NCBI RefSeq assembly: GCF_017652985.1
Contig: NZ_JAGGDJ010000019.1
Span: forward strand, 1-64,000
Length of the DNA stretch: 64,000 bases
Origin: Paenibacillus artemisiicola
Lineage (GTDB): Bacteria > Bacillota > Bacilli > Paenibacillales > Paenibacillaceae
Direction of reading: 5' to 3'
Shown here: positions 29,469 to 37,291 of the stretch, one piece after another
Position numbering within the stretch: the first letter of the stretch is position 1
How the letters are laid out: every line of letters starts with the position of its first letter
Notes under the pieces: generated by a model
The model's database searches: none
What the model was told of the DNA's origin: nothing
Seen by the model: the letters and a program-made list of their open reading frames with translations, nothing else
Translations under genes and position numbers: made by a program

Positions 29469-30476
29469 TCAGTGCGTGTAGGCGGCCACGTTGGACTTGT
29501 CGACGGCTTCGTGAAGCGCCGCGTTCAAACCGCTCGCCACGATGTTGGCGATGTCCTCGATGAACTGGTCGATTTCCTTCGGCGTGACGAGCAGATCGTG
29601 GCCGAGCGGCCCGAGCGCTTCGCGGACGAGCAGCAGCCGCTCGTTCTCGTCGATGGAGTCCAGCAGCCCCATGAATCCGTCCGTCGCCTGATTGGCGTGC
29701 TTCTTCAAGTGCTCCCGCATGAGGTCGATGCTGTTGCTGACGATCGTCGAGGCGTACAGCACGGTGGGCACGCCGATCGCCACGACGGGCACGCCGAGAA
29801 TGTCCTTCGTCAGCCCGCGCCGCTTGTTGCCGATGCCGGAGCCGGGATGGATGCCGGTATCGGCGATCTGGATCGTCGTGTTGACCCGCTCGAGCGCCTT
29901 GGACGCCAGCGCGTCGATGGCGATGATGAGGTCGGGCTTCGAGCGGTCGACGATGCCCTGCACGATGTCGCTGGATTCGATGCCGGTAATGCCGAGCACC
30001 CCGGGCGCGACCGCGCTGACGTTGCGGTAGCCGGGCGCGACCTCGTTCGGCATGAGCTCGAAAAAGTGCCGGGTCACGAGCGTGTTCTCGACCACGATCG
30101 GCCCGAGGGCGTCGGGCGTCACGTTCCAGTTGCCGAGGCCGACGATGAGCACGTTGGCGGTCTTCGGCACGTTGATGCGCTCCAGGAACGCCGCGAACTC
30201 CTGCGCCAGCTTCGTCGCGACCCGGTCCTGCAGGCCCGTGTCCTGCTTGCGCAGCTCGGGCACTTCGAAGGTGACGTAGTGGCCGATCATTTTCCCCATG
30301 ATGCGCGAGCCTTCCTCCGTCGTGACGTCGAGCCGGGTAATCTTGATGCCGTCATCGTCCGACACCTCGGACACGACGCCGGGGATCGGCCCGTTGCCGG
30401 CCGATTCCGCAAGCTCCTTCGCTTCCAGCGCCAAGTCGATGCCGACGTTAAAGCGTTCCAAATCCAGGTCATCCAT
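29469..30476 (-). CDS. gpr: GPR endopeptidase (germination protease)
   Basis: The spore protease that degrades small acid-soluble proteins at germination, 335 residues. The conserved opening has a short acidic propeptide (MDDLDLERFNVGIDLALEA) before the mature enzyme. The core segments VLIVGLGNWNVTPDALGP, GITGIESSDIVQG and DLIIAIDALASK contain the aspartates of this aspartic-type protease family. It is preceded by AAGGAG and by a candidate forespore promoter at 30512-30541. Position between rpsT and spoIIP is as in B. subtilis. Confidence 0.96.
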   Translation of the reverse strand: MDDLDLERFNVGIDLALEAKELAESAGNGPIPGVVSEVSDDDGIKITRLDVTTEEGSRIMGKMIGHYVTFEVPELRKQDTGLQDRVATKLAQEFAAFLERINVPKTANVLIVGLGNWNVTPDALGPIVVENTLVTRHFFELMPNEVAPGYRNVSAVAPGVLGITGIESSDIVQGIVDRSKPDLIIAIDALASKALERVNTTIQIADTGIHPGSGIGNKRRGLTKDILGVPVVAIGVPTVLYASTIVSNSIDLMREHLKKHANQATDGFMGLLDSIDENERLLLVREALGPLGHDLLVTPKEIDQFIEDIANIVASGLNAALHEAVDKSNVAAYTH

Positions 30477-30511
30477 GCAATAAGGGCGCTCCTTCCATTT
30501 TCGAATGGTCT

Positions 30512-30541
30512 TAGTTTGCGGAAGCCCGGGAAAAATTATGC
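30512..30541 (-). promoter_or_regulatory. Candidate forespore (sigma-F/G) promoter of gpr
   Basis: On the minus strand GCATA is separated by 18 bp from CAAACTA, matching GHATR-N18-CATNHTA at all but one position. B. subtilis gpr is transcribed by sigma-F and sigma-G, so the match is expected. Confidence 0.6.
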
Positions 30542-30584
30542 GGTTCGGGAGCCCCCGGAGAGGCGAACAAGCCCGAGCGCGCTA

Positions 30585-30613
30585 TTGCATTTTGTCCCTG
30601 CCCATGATAAACT
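30585..30613 (+). promoter_or_regulatory. Sigma-A promoter of rpsT
   Basis: TTGCAT and TAAACT spaced by 17 bp, about 57 bp upstream of the rpsT start codon. Confidence 0.6.
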
Positions 30614-30633
30614 ATGTCAAGTTGTGTTTGTTA

Positions 30634-30653
30634 CAAAGGGGTTTCCCTTTTTT
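30634..30653 (+). promoter_or_regulatory. Small terminator-like hairpin in the rpsT leader
   Basis: AAAGGG-GTTT-CCCTTT followed directly by T residues, between the promoter and the ribosome site of rpsT. It may act as a weak attenuator, or may be incidental. Confidence 0.4.
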
Positions 30654-30669
30654 ACGGGAGGTGAATGCA

Positions 30670-30942
30670 ATGCCAAACATCAAATCCGCTGTAAAACGCG
30701 TGAAGACGATCGAGAAACGCCGCGCTCTGAACGCTTCTCAAAAATCCGCGCTTCGCACGGCCGTTAAAGCTGCCGACCAAGCTGTCGTCGCTACCGATGT
30801 GGAAGCTGCCAAAGCAGCTCTGATCGTCGCTACGAAAAAGCTGGACAAAGCCGTAACGAAAGGCCTGATCCATAAAAATGCAGCTGCTCGCAAAAAGTCG
30901 CGTCTGGCTAAGAAGCTGAACGCGCTGAGCGCTCAAGCCTAA
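30670..30942 (+). CDS. rpsT: 30S ribosomal protein S20
   Basis: A 90-residue basic, helical ribosomal protein. [18 protein letters not shown] at the start and [18 protein letters not shown] near the end are the conserved S20 segments. The frame continues upstream, but the ATG at 30670 is preceded by GGGAGGTG and starts the family sequence. It is transcribed rightwards from its own promoter and ends in a strong bidirectional terminator before holA. Codon use is more A/T-rich than the neighbours, as often seen in highly expressed ribosomal protein genes. Confidence 0.98.
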   Translation: MPNIKSAVKRVKTIEKRRALNASQKSALRTAVKAADQAVVATDVEAAKAALIVATKKLDKAVTKGLIHKNAAARKKSRLAKKLNALSAQA

Positions 30943-30953
30943 TTCAAACCCAT

Positions 30954-30997
30954 AAAAGTCCTGCCCGCTCGCTTCGGCGAACGGGCAGGACTTTTTT
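30954..30997 (+). terminator. Bidirectional terminator between rpsT and holA
   Basis: AAAAGTCCTGCCCG pairs with CGGGCAGGACTTTT, loop about 14 bases, followed by TTT on the plus strand and preceded by AAAA, so it can work in both directions for the convergent genes. Confidence 0.92.
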
Positions 30998-31076
30998 AAC
31001 GTTTCCGCGCAAGCCGCCAACGCCGCATACCGGCGGGCTTCGATCCGCCGGTACCGGCCGCCGCGCTCGCCGCCGG

Positions 31077-32099
31077 TTACGCGGCGAGCGACAGCAGGAA
31101 CAGCTCCAAGCCGAGCGTTTTGTCTACCCGGCCCGTCTTCATGCCGTAATCCAGCTCCGCCAGCTTGCTCAGGTGTCGGCCCAGCGTTTGCGCGGAGAAG
31201 CGCCTCGCTTTCTCGGCCGCCAGCTTGACGGCGTACGGGTGCAAGCCGATCTGGCCGGCCATCTGCTGCTGCGAGTAGTTGCGCTGCTCCAGCTCCTTCA
31301 CCTGCAGCATGACCCGGAACTGCCGGGCGATCAGCGCCGCGATCTTGATCGGCTCTTCCCGGCGCAGCAGCAATTCGGCGTACAGCTTCAGCGCCTTCTC
31401 CACGTTCAGCGACGCCATCGCGTCGATCAGCGCGAAGACGTCCTCCTCGACCGTCGACGCGATCAGCGCTTCGACGTCCGCGCCCGAGATGGCGCCGCCG
31501 TGGCCGGCGTGCAGGCAGAGCTTGTCCACCTCGTGCGCCAGCTGCTGCATGTTCGTGCCGGTGCGGGCGAGCAGCAGCTGCGCGGCATCGCGATCCAGCG
31601 AGCGGCCCTGCTCCTCCGCGCGCTTGACCGTCCATTGAAGCAGCTCGTTCTCCTGCAGCTCCTGGAAGGCGATCAGCGCGTCCTGCTCCTTCAGCAGCTT
31701 CACGACCTTGCGGCGCTCGTCGAGCTTCTCCGCCATCACCTGGAACACGAGAACGCTCGTCTCGCAAGGCTGCTTCAGATACGCGACCAAGGCCTCCGTG
31801 CCGTGCTCGAGCTTCGCTTCCTTGCCCTGGGCCGCCGCAAGCACGGACGCATCCCGTACGAGCACCAGCTTGCGCGACGCGAAGAACGGCAGCGTATCCG
31901 CCTCCGCGACCGCTTCCTCGACCGGCGTCTCCGACATGTCGTACTTCACGATGCCGAGCTCGCGCTCTTCCGCCGGCAACAGCTTCTCCGTCAGCGCCTC
32001 GACGAACTGCCGCATCCGGTAGCGGTCTTTCCCATATAACACGTAAACGGGCCGGAATCGCCCGGCTTTCCATTCCTTCGCGGCTTCCTTCGCGTCCAT
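31077..32099 (-). CDS. holA: DNA polymerase III subunit delta
   Basis: The delta subunit of the clamp loader, 340 residues. The N-terminal segment RPVYVLYGKDRYRMRQF is the nucleotide-binding-like start (degenerate P-loop as usual), and later segments TGTNMQQLAHEVDKLCLHAG and IAALIARQFRVMLQVKELE are typical of HolA. GGAGGAGGC precedes ATG. In B. subtilis it lies just after comEC (and yqzM); here 13 kb of other genes separate them. It converges with rpsT. Confidence 0.95.
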   Translation of the reverse strand: MDAKEAAKEWKAGRFRPVYVLYGKDRYRMRQFVEALTEKLLPAEERELGIVKYDMSETPVEEAVAEADTLPFFASRKLVLVRDASVLAAAQGKEAKLEHGTEALVAYLKQPCETSVLVFQVMAEKLDERRKVVKLLKEQDALIAFQELQENELLQWTVKRAEEQGRSLDRDAAQLLLARTGTNMQQLAHEVDKLCLHAGHGGAISGADVEALIASTVEEDVFALIDAMASLNVEKALKLYAELLLRREEPIKIAALIARQFRVMLQVKELEQRNYSQQQMAGQIGLHPYAVKLAAEKARRFSAQTLGRHLSKLAELDYGMKTGRVDKTLGLELFLLSLAA

Positions 32100-32157
32100 C
32101 CGCTCGCCTCCTCCGTACCGATCATGTTAACGATAGCGCCATTCCGGCTAAAACGCA

Positions 32158-32193
32158 ACAAAGGGATGGGGCCGCTTCGCCCCATCCCTTTGT
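32158..32193 (-). terminator. Terminator hairpin downstream of the anti-sigma gene
   Basis: A perfect 15-bp stem ACAAAGGGATGGGGC / GCCCCATCCCTTTGT with a 6-base loop. The T run after it on the minus strand is weak (TTGCGTTTT). The remaining gap to 32345 holds nothing I can assign. Confidence 0.65.
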
Positions 32194-32345
32194 CCCCGAA
32201 CATCTATATAAACACTCGCGAGCGCGGGTCCATGGTACCGGCTGCGAATGGTCATACGGACGTCAAGGCTTTCTCGATCGTCGCATGACGCTTTCTTCTC
32301 TACACCATACGCGAATGTCACGTCATGTGTGCTTGGGTAAATGCA

Positions 32346-33512
32346 TTATTTGCTAGATTGCGTCTGCTCCGTCCCCGTCTTCGGATCGACGGCGAACGTC
32401 TTCTTGACGCCGTCCGCGTCGATCGCCGTGTACGTCAGCTTGTCGTCGTTCGACCACTTGAGATCGGCGATGCCGGTCCGTTTGGCGCTCTGGTACTTCA
32501 GCTCGCTGTCGCCGACGGTATACACGCTCACCGTATCCCCGTCCACGATGAACGCCTGGTACTGCTTGTCGGGCGAAATCGGCGAAGCCATCACGGGCGG
32601 CTCGCTCGAGGCGGATTTGTTGTTATCCGGCGCTAGCGCGGACGCATTGCCCCCGCCATTGCTCGCTTTGTCGGCCGCGACGCCGCCGCCCGCGGCGCTC
32701 ATGGTCTGATCCGATTCGGCCGCCGGCGCGTTGCCGCCGCCGCTCGCGGTATCGCCCGCACCCGAAGAGCCGGTCGCGTAATTCGGCGAGTAAGACTTAT
32801 CGGCATCCGCTCCGCCGGAGCTCCGTCCGCCCGTAATCGGCGGCATCGCTTCGCCGTTCGGATCGACGGCGATCTTCTGATCCTTGCGCAGCTCGCCTCC
32901 GCCGTCGTTCGCCGCCTTGCTCTTGTCCGCGCCCTGCGTCGAGACGCCCGCGTCGTTCTTCGACGCGGCGCCGCCGTCCGAACCGGCGTCGGCCGCCGCG
33001 TCGTTGTCCTTCATGGCATTGCTCATCACCGTGCTATCCGCGCTGGACGCGGTATCGGACGAAGCGGCCATATTGCCGCTGTCCGCGCTGTCGCGCAGCG
33101 TATGCGTGCCGTTGCTGCTCAGGAAGAACATGCCGACGATGACGCCGGCCGCGATGACGCCGCCCGCCGCGGACATCGGCAGCCAGCGGCGCCAGCCGTC
33201 CCCGCTCTTCTGCGTCCGTCGCGGAGGGTTCGTCCCTTCGCCGGCAACGACGATAGGCGGCGGCTCTGCGGTCCGCGCCTCTTCGGCCGCCGACAGCTCC
33301 GCGAGCTTCGGCAAGATCGCGTCGACCAAGCTGTAGCTGGGGGTTACCTTCGGCAAGCTTTCCAATCCCTCGGACAGCCGCTTCAACCGTTCGAACATCG
33401 CCGCGCACTCGGAGCAATGCCGCGTATGATTCATCAAGATTTCGGTTTCCCGTTCGTCCAGGTCCCCGTCCAGCTGTCGTTGCATATAGTCCATCACCTC
33501 TTGACAATTCAT
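32346..33512 (-). CDS. Anti-sigma factor with zinc-finger domain and one membrane segment
   Basis: A 388-residue membrane protein whose N-terminal zf-HC2 motif (H29-X3-C33-X2-C36) is that of anti-sigma factors that hold ECF sigma factors. One transmembrane segment lies at about 112-131. The outer part has a long Ser/Ala/Gly/Asp-rich stretch (about 140-300) and a compact C-terminal domain (about 310-388) with alternating strands, containing repeated Tyr/Val motifs such as YQAFIVDGDTVSVYTVGD. It overlaps the sigma gene by 4 bases (ATGA), so it is its cognate regulator. The signal it senses is unknown. Confidence 0.88.
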   Translation of the reverse strand: MNCQEVMDYMQRQLDGDLDERETEILMNHTRHCSECAAMFERLKRLSEGLESLPKVTPSYSLVDAILPKLAELSAAEEARTAEPPPIVVAGEGTNPPRRTQKSGDGWRRWLPMSAAGGVIAAGVIVGMFFLSSNGTHTLRDSADSGNMAASSDTASSADSTVMSNAMKDNDAAADAGSDGGAASKNDAGVSTQGADKSKAANDGGGELRKDQKIAVDPNGEAMPPITGGRSSGGADADKSYSPNYATGSSGAGDTASGGGNAPAAESDQTMSAAGGGVAADKASNGGGNASALAPDNNKSASSEPPVMASPISPDKQYQAFIVDGDTVSVYTVGDSELKYQSAKRTGIADLKWSNDDKLTYTAIDADGVKKTFAVDPKTGTEQTQSSK

Positions 33513-34057
33513 CCTCGGACACCTCCTCTCTGATAGTCGTGCAGGTAGGTCTGCAGCTGCTGCCTTGCCCGGAATAAATAGGATTTGACGGTATTCAGCG
33601 GCAAATCGAGCGAATCCGCGATTTCGTTGTAAGAGAAGTCCTGCAGGTACCGCAGCACGACGACCGCCCGGTGATGCTCCGGCAGCTTGTCGATCGCCTT
33701 GCGGATATCCTGCGCGGTGTACGACGACATGACTTCGTCCTCGACGGTATGCTGATCCTGAAACACCATCTCGTGTTCCTCGATGGACACGGTCGGTTTG
33801 TTTCTCCGGAACTTATCGATGCAAATATTCGTCACGATCCGTTGGACCCAGGTTTTGAACTGCGCCTTTTCCTCGTACGTGCCGATCTTGGTATAAATGC
33901 GGATAAGGGCTTCTTGGGCGGCATCCATCGCGTCCTGTTCGTTGTTGACGATATAATACGCGGTACGGTATACGTGATTTTCGATTTGGCGCAACAGAGT
34001 AATAAGAGCTTCGCCATCGCCGGCTTGCGCGGCTTTGATCAGGCCTGGCTCTACCAC
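33509..34057 (-). CDS. ECF-type RNA polymerase sigma factor
   Basis: An ECF sigma factor of about 182 residues, with region 2 (NEQDAMDAAQEALIRIYTKI and TWVQRIVTNICIDKFRR) and region 4 (LPEHHRAVVVLRYLQDFSYNEIADSLDLPLNTVKS, given in part). The frame has an ATG at 34081, but a GTG at 34057 with AGAGGGGGG 7 bp upstream fits better, because the candidate promoter's transcription start would lie near 34079. It forms a two-gene operon with the anti-sigma factor, overlapping by 4 bases. Target genes are not evident, but the leader matches an ECF-type promoter. Confidence 0.9.
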   Translation of the reverse strand: MVEPGLIKAAQAGDGEALITLLRQIENHVYRTAYYIVNNEQDAMDAAQEALIRIYTKIGTYEEKAQFKTWVQRIVTNICIDKFRRNKPTVSIEEHEMVFQDQHTVEDEVMSSYTAQDIRKAIDKLPEHHRAVVVLRYLQDFSYNEIADSLDLPLNTVKSYLFRARQQLQTYLHDYQRGGVRG

Positions 34058-34085
34058 GGAGGATCCCCCCTCTTGCAACATAACA

Positions 34086-34112
34086 GACGGACGCGTCCTG
34101 TCGAATGTTGCA
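34086..34112 (-). promoter_or_regulatory. Candidate autoregulatory ECF promoter of the sigma gene
   Basis: On the minus strand TGCAAC and CGTC are spaced by 17 bp, resembling the sigma-X/W style (TGTAAC/TGAAAC with CGAC/CGTA). If real, transcription starts about 34079 and the sigma factor drives its own gene. Confidence 0.45.
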
Positions 34113-34194
34113 CAGCATTAAGATCTTTTTTTATGAAAAATTTAGGTGTCTATGGTCCTAGTCGAATCAAGGCCTAGTACATCAAAAGAATAGC

Positions 34195-34249
34195 AGAAAA
34201 TAAAAGGACCGTACACCCTGCCGGAACATTTCCAGGCAGCCGTACGGTC
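34195..34249 (-). terminator. Terminator after the D-2-hydroxyacid dehydrogenase gene
   Basis: On the minus strand GACCGTAC pairs with GTACGGTC, with an inner CTGCC/GGCAG stem, followed by TTTTATTTT. It ends the dehydrogenase transcript before the ECF operon. Confidence 0.88.
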
Positions 34250-34272
34250 TTGGACGTCGTCCGCCGCTCGCT

Positions 34273-35232
34273 TCAATATTGCGCGCGCAGGTCGACCAGG
34301 TTGCGAACCGGCGCGCCATGCGCGCCGTAATGGGCCAGGTTCTCGAGCACGATCTCCAGCGCGCGGGCCGTGTAGACGTCCGTGCTGCCCGCCTCGTGCG
34401 GGGTCAGGATCACGTTGTCCAGCCCCCACAGCGGATGATCTTCCGGCAGCGGCTCCTGCTCGAACACGTCCAGGCCGGCGCCGGCGATGCCGCCGCTTCG
34501 GAGCGCCTCCACCAGCGCTTCGGTGTCGGTCGTGCCGCCGCGTCCGATATTCAAGTAATAGGCCGTGGATTTCATGGCGTCGAACCGGGCGGCGCCGATC
34601 AAGCCGCGCGTCGCGTCCGTCAGCGGCAGGCAGTTGACGACGTAGTCGCTCCGCGCCAGCACGTCGTTCAAGCGGTCCATGCCGTACATCTCGTCCACGT
34701 ATTCGGCGGCGCCTTCCGTGCGGCGGATGCCGAGCACCTTCATTTGAAAGGCTTTGGCGATCTTGGCCGTCTCCAGCCCGATCGCGCCGACGCCGAGGAT
34801 GGCGATCGTCCGGCCGTGCGCTTCCCCGAGCCGCGGCGAGGGCTGCCATCGGGCCTCGAGCTGGCTGCGCACGGCGCGATGCACCCCGCGGGTCAGCGAC
34901 AGCAGCATGGCGAAGATCGATTCCGAGATTTGGAACGGATGCACGCCCGATGCATTGGTGACGACGATGCCGAGCTCCTTGACGCGGTCAAGCGGCAGAT
35001 GGTCGATGCCGGCTCCCATGTTTTGCAGCCATTTCAGCGCGATGCCCTCGGTAAAGAGCGTCTTTTTCACGTCCCGGTTCCACCCGAGGATGATCTCGGC
35101 GGATTTCAGCAGCTCCCTCGCTTGCGCTTCGCCGAGCCCCGCGGCTTGCACGAACGCATGCCCCGGCAGCGCCGCCCGGATCGCCGCGGCCTGTTCGTCG
35201 TCGAACGCGTGAACGGAAACGATGGTTCCCAT
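34273..35232 (-). CDS. D-2-hydroxyacid dehydrogenase
   Basis: A 319-residue NAD(P)-dependent oxidoreductase of the D-isomer-specific 2-hydroxyacid family. The Rossmann motif ILGVGAIGLETAKIA is near residue 145, and the catalytic triad is visible as Arg in NIGRGG, Glu in DVFEQEPLP and His in ILTPHEAG. The substrate cannot be told; the family includes phosphoglycerate, glyoxylate and lactate dehydrogenases, and this sequence has no ACT domain, so it is not SerA. GGAGGGGAG precedes ATG. It stands alone between the ECF operon and a divergent small gene, with its own terminator. Confidence 0.88.
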   Translation of the reverse strand: MGTIVSVHAFDDEQAAAIRAALPGHAFVQAAGLGEAQARELLKSAEIILGWNRDVKKTLFTEGIALKWLQNMGAGIDHLPLDRVKELGIVVTNASGVHPFQISESIFAMLLSLTRGVHRAVRSQLEARWQPSPRLGEAHGRTIAILGVGAIGLETAKIAKAFQMKVLGIRRTEGAAEYVDEMYGMDRLNDVLARSDYVVNCLPLTDATRGLIGAARFDAMKSTAYYLNIGRGGTTDTEALVEALRSGGIAGAGLDVFEQEPLPEDHPLWGLDNVILTPHEAGSTDVYTARALEIVLENLAHYGAHGAPVRNLVDLRAQY

Positions 35233-35362
35233 ACGTACGGCTCCCCTCCCTGATTGTCCCTGATTTTGGTTTAAACGTTACCACCCGTCGCGGATTGTGT
35301 CAAACGGGAACGATCCGGTTATCTTAATAGCAAGCTGACTATGCGCTGCGGGAGGGTTGAGG

Positions 35363-35692
35363 ATGATGACGAAGGAGCAGTGGAACGGGCGATGGGTCGA
35401 CGACTACTTGGACTTGTACAATTTCGCGGGGGCGATCGGCGACCGGGCTTGGCAGGCGGAAATCGTGGAAGAGCTGCGGCAGAAGGACGCCGCCTACGAC
35501 GAAACCGTCCGCGAACGGACGAAGGAACAGCTGTGGCTCCAGTTCAACGCGATCAACTATAAGATGATGGAATTGTTCGCGCTGATGCGCCAAACCGGCA
35601 GCACGGAGGAGGAATCCGCCATCCGGGACTTGATCTGGCAGCTGAAGCTGCAGCGGATGGACCTCGCCAAGCAGATCAAGGAGCTGTGCTGA
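35363..35692 (+). CDS. Hypothetical protein (109 residues), probably cytoplasmic and helical
   Basis: I do not recognise this protein. It is 109 residues, acidic and hydrophilic, with no signal peptide or membrane segment, and looks all-helical (an amphipathic segment WQAEIVEELRQKDAAYDE and a final helix ending LAKQIKELC). The start at ATG 35363 has GGGAGGG just upstream; ATG at 35366 is equally possible. It is divergent from the dehydrogenase gene and convergent with the CuA lipoprotein gene, separated from it by a strong bidirectional terminator. Confidence 0.7.
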   Translation: MMTKEQWNGRWVDDYLDLYNFAGAIGDRAWQAEIVEELRQKDAAYDETVRERTKEQLWLQFNAINYKMMELFALMRQTGSTEEESAIRDLIWQLKLQRMDLAKQIKELC

Positions 35693-35737
35693 CGATCCGC
35701 CGGAACGAACCCCGCGCCGTCCGCCGGCAACGCCTGC

Positions 35738-35796
35738 ACGCCGAATAAGCCCTTCCCGCAGCGTCGTCCGCACCGGGAAGGGCTTATTCGGCGTTT
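35738..35796. terminator. Bidirectional terminator with a 21-bp perfect stem
   Basis: ACGCCGAATAAGCCCTTCCC(G) at 35738-35758 pairs perfectly with 35774-35794, with a 15-base loop, followed by TTT on the plus strand. It lies between two convergent genes, the small plus-strand ORF and the five-gene minus-strand operon. Confidence 0.88.
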
Positions 35797-35813
35797 CTCG
35801 GTCGTACGTCCCG

Positions 35814-36254
35814 TCAGTCGACGATCAGTTTGCCGACCATGTTGGCGTGGCCCGAGCCGCACATGACCGAGCAGTTGTACGGATGCTCGCCCGCCTTGTC
35901 GGCCGTGAAGGTCGCCGTGCCGTTGTTTTCTTTGATGTCGACGTTGAAATCCGGGATCGCGAAGCCGTGGGACCCGGCTTCGTCGACGAGCGTGACCGTG
36001 ACTTTGTCGCCCTGCTTCACGTGAATTTCGGTTTGGTCGAATTTGAAGTTGGTCGCCTTGACCGTAATGTTCTGCGCGCCCCCGCCGCCCGCGTTCGTGC
36101 CCGCGTTCGTGCCCGCGCCGTTGTTCGTACCCGCGTTCGTGCCGCCGTTGTTGGCGGCGTTGTTGTTCTTGTTGCCGCCGCAGCCGGTCACCGCCAGCGC
36201 CGCCATGCAGACGAGCGCGGACGTGAGGATGCCCTTGCGCAATCGGTTGTTCAT
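35814..36254 (-). CDS. CuA-type cupredoxin lipoprotein
   Basis: A 146-residue lipoprotein. The signal peptide ends with VTG-C (Cys25), followed by a low-complexity Asn/Gly/Thr linker (about 26-60). The cupredoxin domain carries all likely CuA ligands: His96 (GSHGF) and C128-X3-C132-X3-H136-X2-M139 (CSVMCGSGHANM), the same pattern as cytochrome c oxidase subunit II. It is thus an anchored outer-face electron carrier. It is the last gene of the leftward operon with tatA, tatC and the GMC/subunit-3 oxidoreductase and is probably its electron acceptor, though that is inference. Confidence 0.88.
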   Translation of the reverse strand: MNNRLRKGILTSALVCMAALAVTGCGGNKNNNAANNGGTNAGTNNGAGTNAGTNAGGGGAQNITVKATNFKFDQTEIHVKQGDKVTVTLVDEAGSHGFAIPDFNVDIKENNGTATFTADKAGEHPYNCSVMCGSGHANMVGKLIVD

Positions 36255-36267
36255 CGGTTATCTCTCC

Positions 36268-36471
36268 TTATTTGGCTTGTTCCAATTCTTTGACGGGCTG
36301 CTGCTTCTCTTCCGTCGCATCATCGATTATGATGCCCTTCGTGGAGTTGCGGAATTCGCGAAGGGTATCGCCGAACGCGCGGCCGAGCTGAGGCAGCTTG
36401 GCCGGCCCGAAGACGATGAGCGCGATGGCCAGAATGATGATCAGCCCGGAAACGCCGACGTTGTTGAACAT
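36268..36471 (-). CDS. tatA: Twin-arginine translocase TatA
   Basis: A 67-residue TatA/E protein. The membrane helix (VSGLIIILAIALIVF) is followed by the hinge FGPAKLPQLGRAFG and an amphipathic helix ending in charged residues. The ATG at 36471 has AGGAGGTC upstream; an upstream in-frame Met is less likely. It lies 13 bp before the CuA lipoprotein and 55 bp after tatC, so the pair forms a minimal TatAC translocase coupled to this operon. Confidence 0.95.
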   Translation of the reverse strand: MFNNVGVSGLIIILAIALIVFGPAKLPQLGRAFGDTLREFRNSTKGIIIDDATEEKQQPVKELEQAK

Positions 36472-36526
36472 GCGGATGACCTCCTTTCCCGAATCGGATG
36501 GTTTAAACATGGATTGCCGCGTCCTC

Positions 36527-37291
36527 TTACGGCAGCGCCGGCTTCAGCCCCCGTTTCTCCCTTCTCCGGAAGTACCGGATGCTGACGAAGGCGCTGATCT
36601 CGAACAGCAGGATGAGCGGAAGCGTCACCGACAGATGCGAGACGAAGTCGGGAGGCGAGATGAGCGAGCCCAGCACCGCCAAGCCGACGTACGCGAACTT
36701 GCGGACCTGCTTCAGCTTGCCCGGCGTGAGCAGCCCGATGCGGGTCAGCAGGAGCAGAACGAGCGGCATCTCGAACGCGATGCCCATCGGCAGCAGGAAG
36801 CTGACGAGGAAGGAGACGTAATGCTGGATGCCGTATACCTCTTGCGCCCCGATCGACCGGTTGAGCTTGATCATGAACGCGATCATCATCGGCAGGGCGA
36901 CGAGATAGCCGAACAGCACGCCGCTCGCGAAGAGCAGCACCGACAGCGGCACGTACATCAGCGTCGCTTTGGCTTCCGATTCCGTCATGCCCGGCCGCGC
37001 GAACGCCCACAGCTGATAGACGAATACCGGCAGCGACAGCAGCAGCCCGACCATGAGCGCGCATTTCATATAGACGGCCAGCCCGTCGGACAGCGAGAAG
37101 ACGCTCCATTCCACCTTCACCGAGCCGAGATGCGTCTTGACGAAATGCAGCAAGCGCGGCGAAACGTAGAGACCGGCGGCCAAAGCGAGCACGAACCAGA
37201 CCGCCGCGACGATGAGCCGCTTGCGCAGCTCCGTCAAATGCGCGATCAGGTCCCGATCCACGGACAGCTTGCCGTTCTCCGCGCCGCTCAC
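36527..37291 (-). CDS. tatC: Twin-arginine translocase TatC
   Basis: The 254-residue receptor component of the Tat export system, with six hydrophobic helices. The conserved start (LIAHLTELRKRL) that binds the RR signal, FARPGMTESEAK and the SFLLPMGIAFEMPLV and DFVSHLSVTLPLILLFEIS segments are typical. It overlaps the GMC oxidoreductase stop by 4 bases. Dedicated to the neighbouring RR-signal subunit, judging by operon structure. Confidence 0.96.
   Translation of the reverse strand: MSGAENGKLSVDRDLIAHLTELRKRLIVAAVWFVLALAAGLYVSPRLLHFVKTHLGSVKVEWSVFSLSDGLAVYMKCALMVGLLLSLPVFVYQLWAFARPGMTESEAKATLMYVPLSVLLFASGVLFGYLVALPMMIAFMIKLNRSIGAQEVYGIQHYVSFLVSFLLPMGIAFEMPLVLLLLTRIGLLTPGKLKQVRKFAYVGLAVLGSLISPPDFVSHLSVTLPLILLFEISAFVSIRYFRRREKRGLKPALP

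Noticed and set aside
34057..34081. ATG start of the ECF sigma factor at 34081
   Set aside because: The candidate promoter would start transcription at about 34079, after this codon; GTG at 34057 has the better ribosome site.
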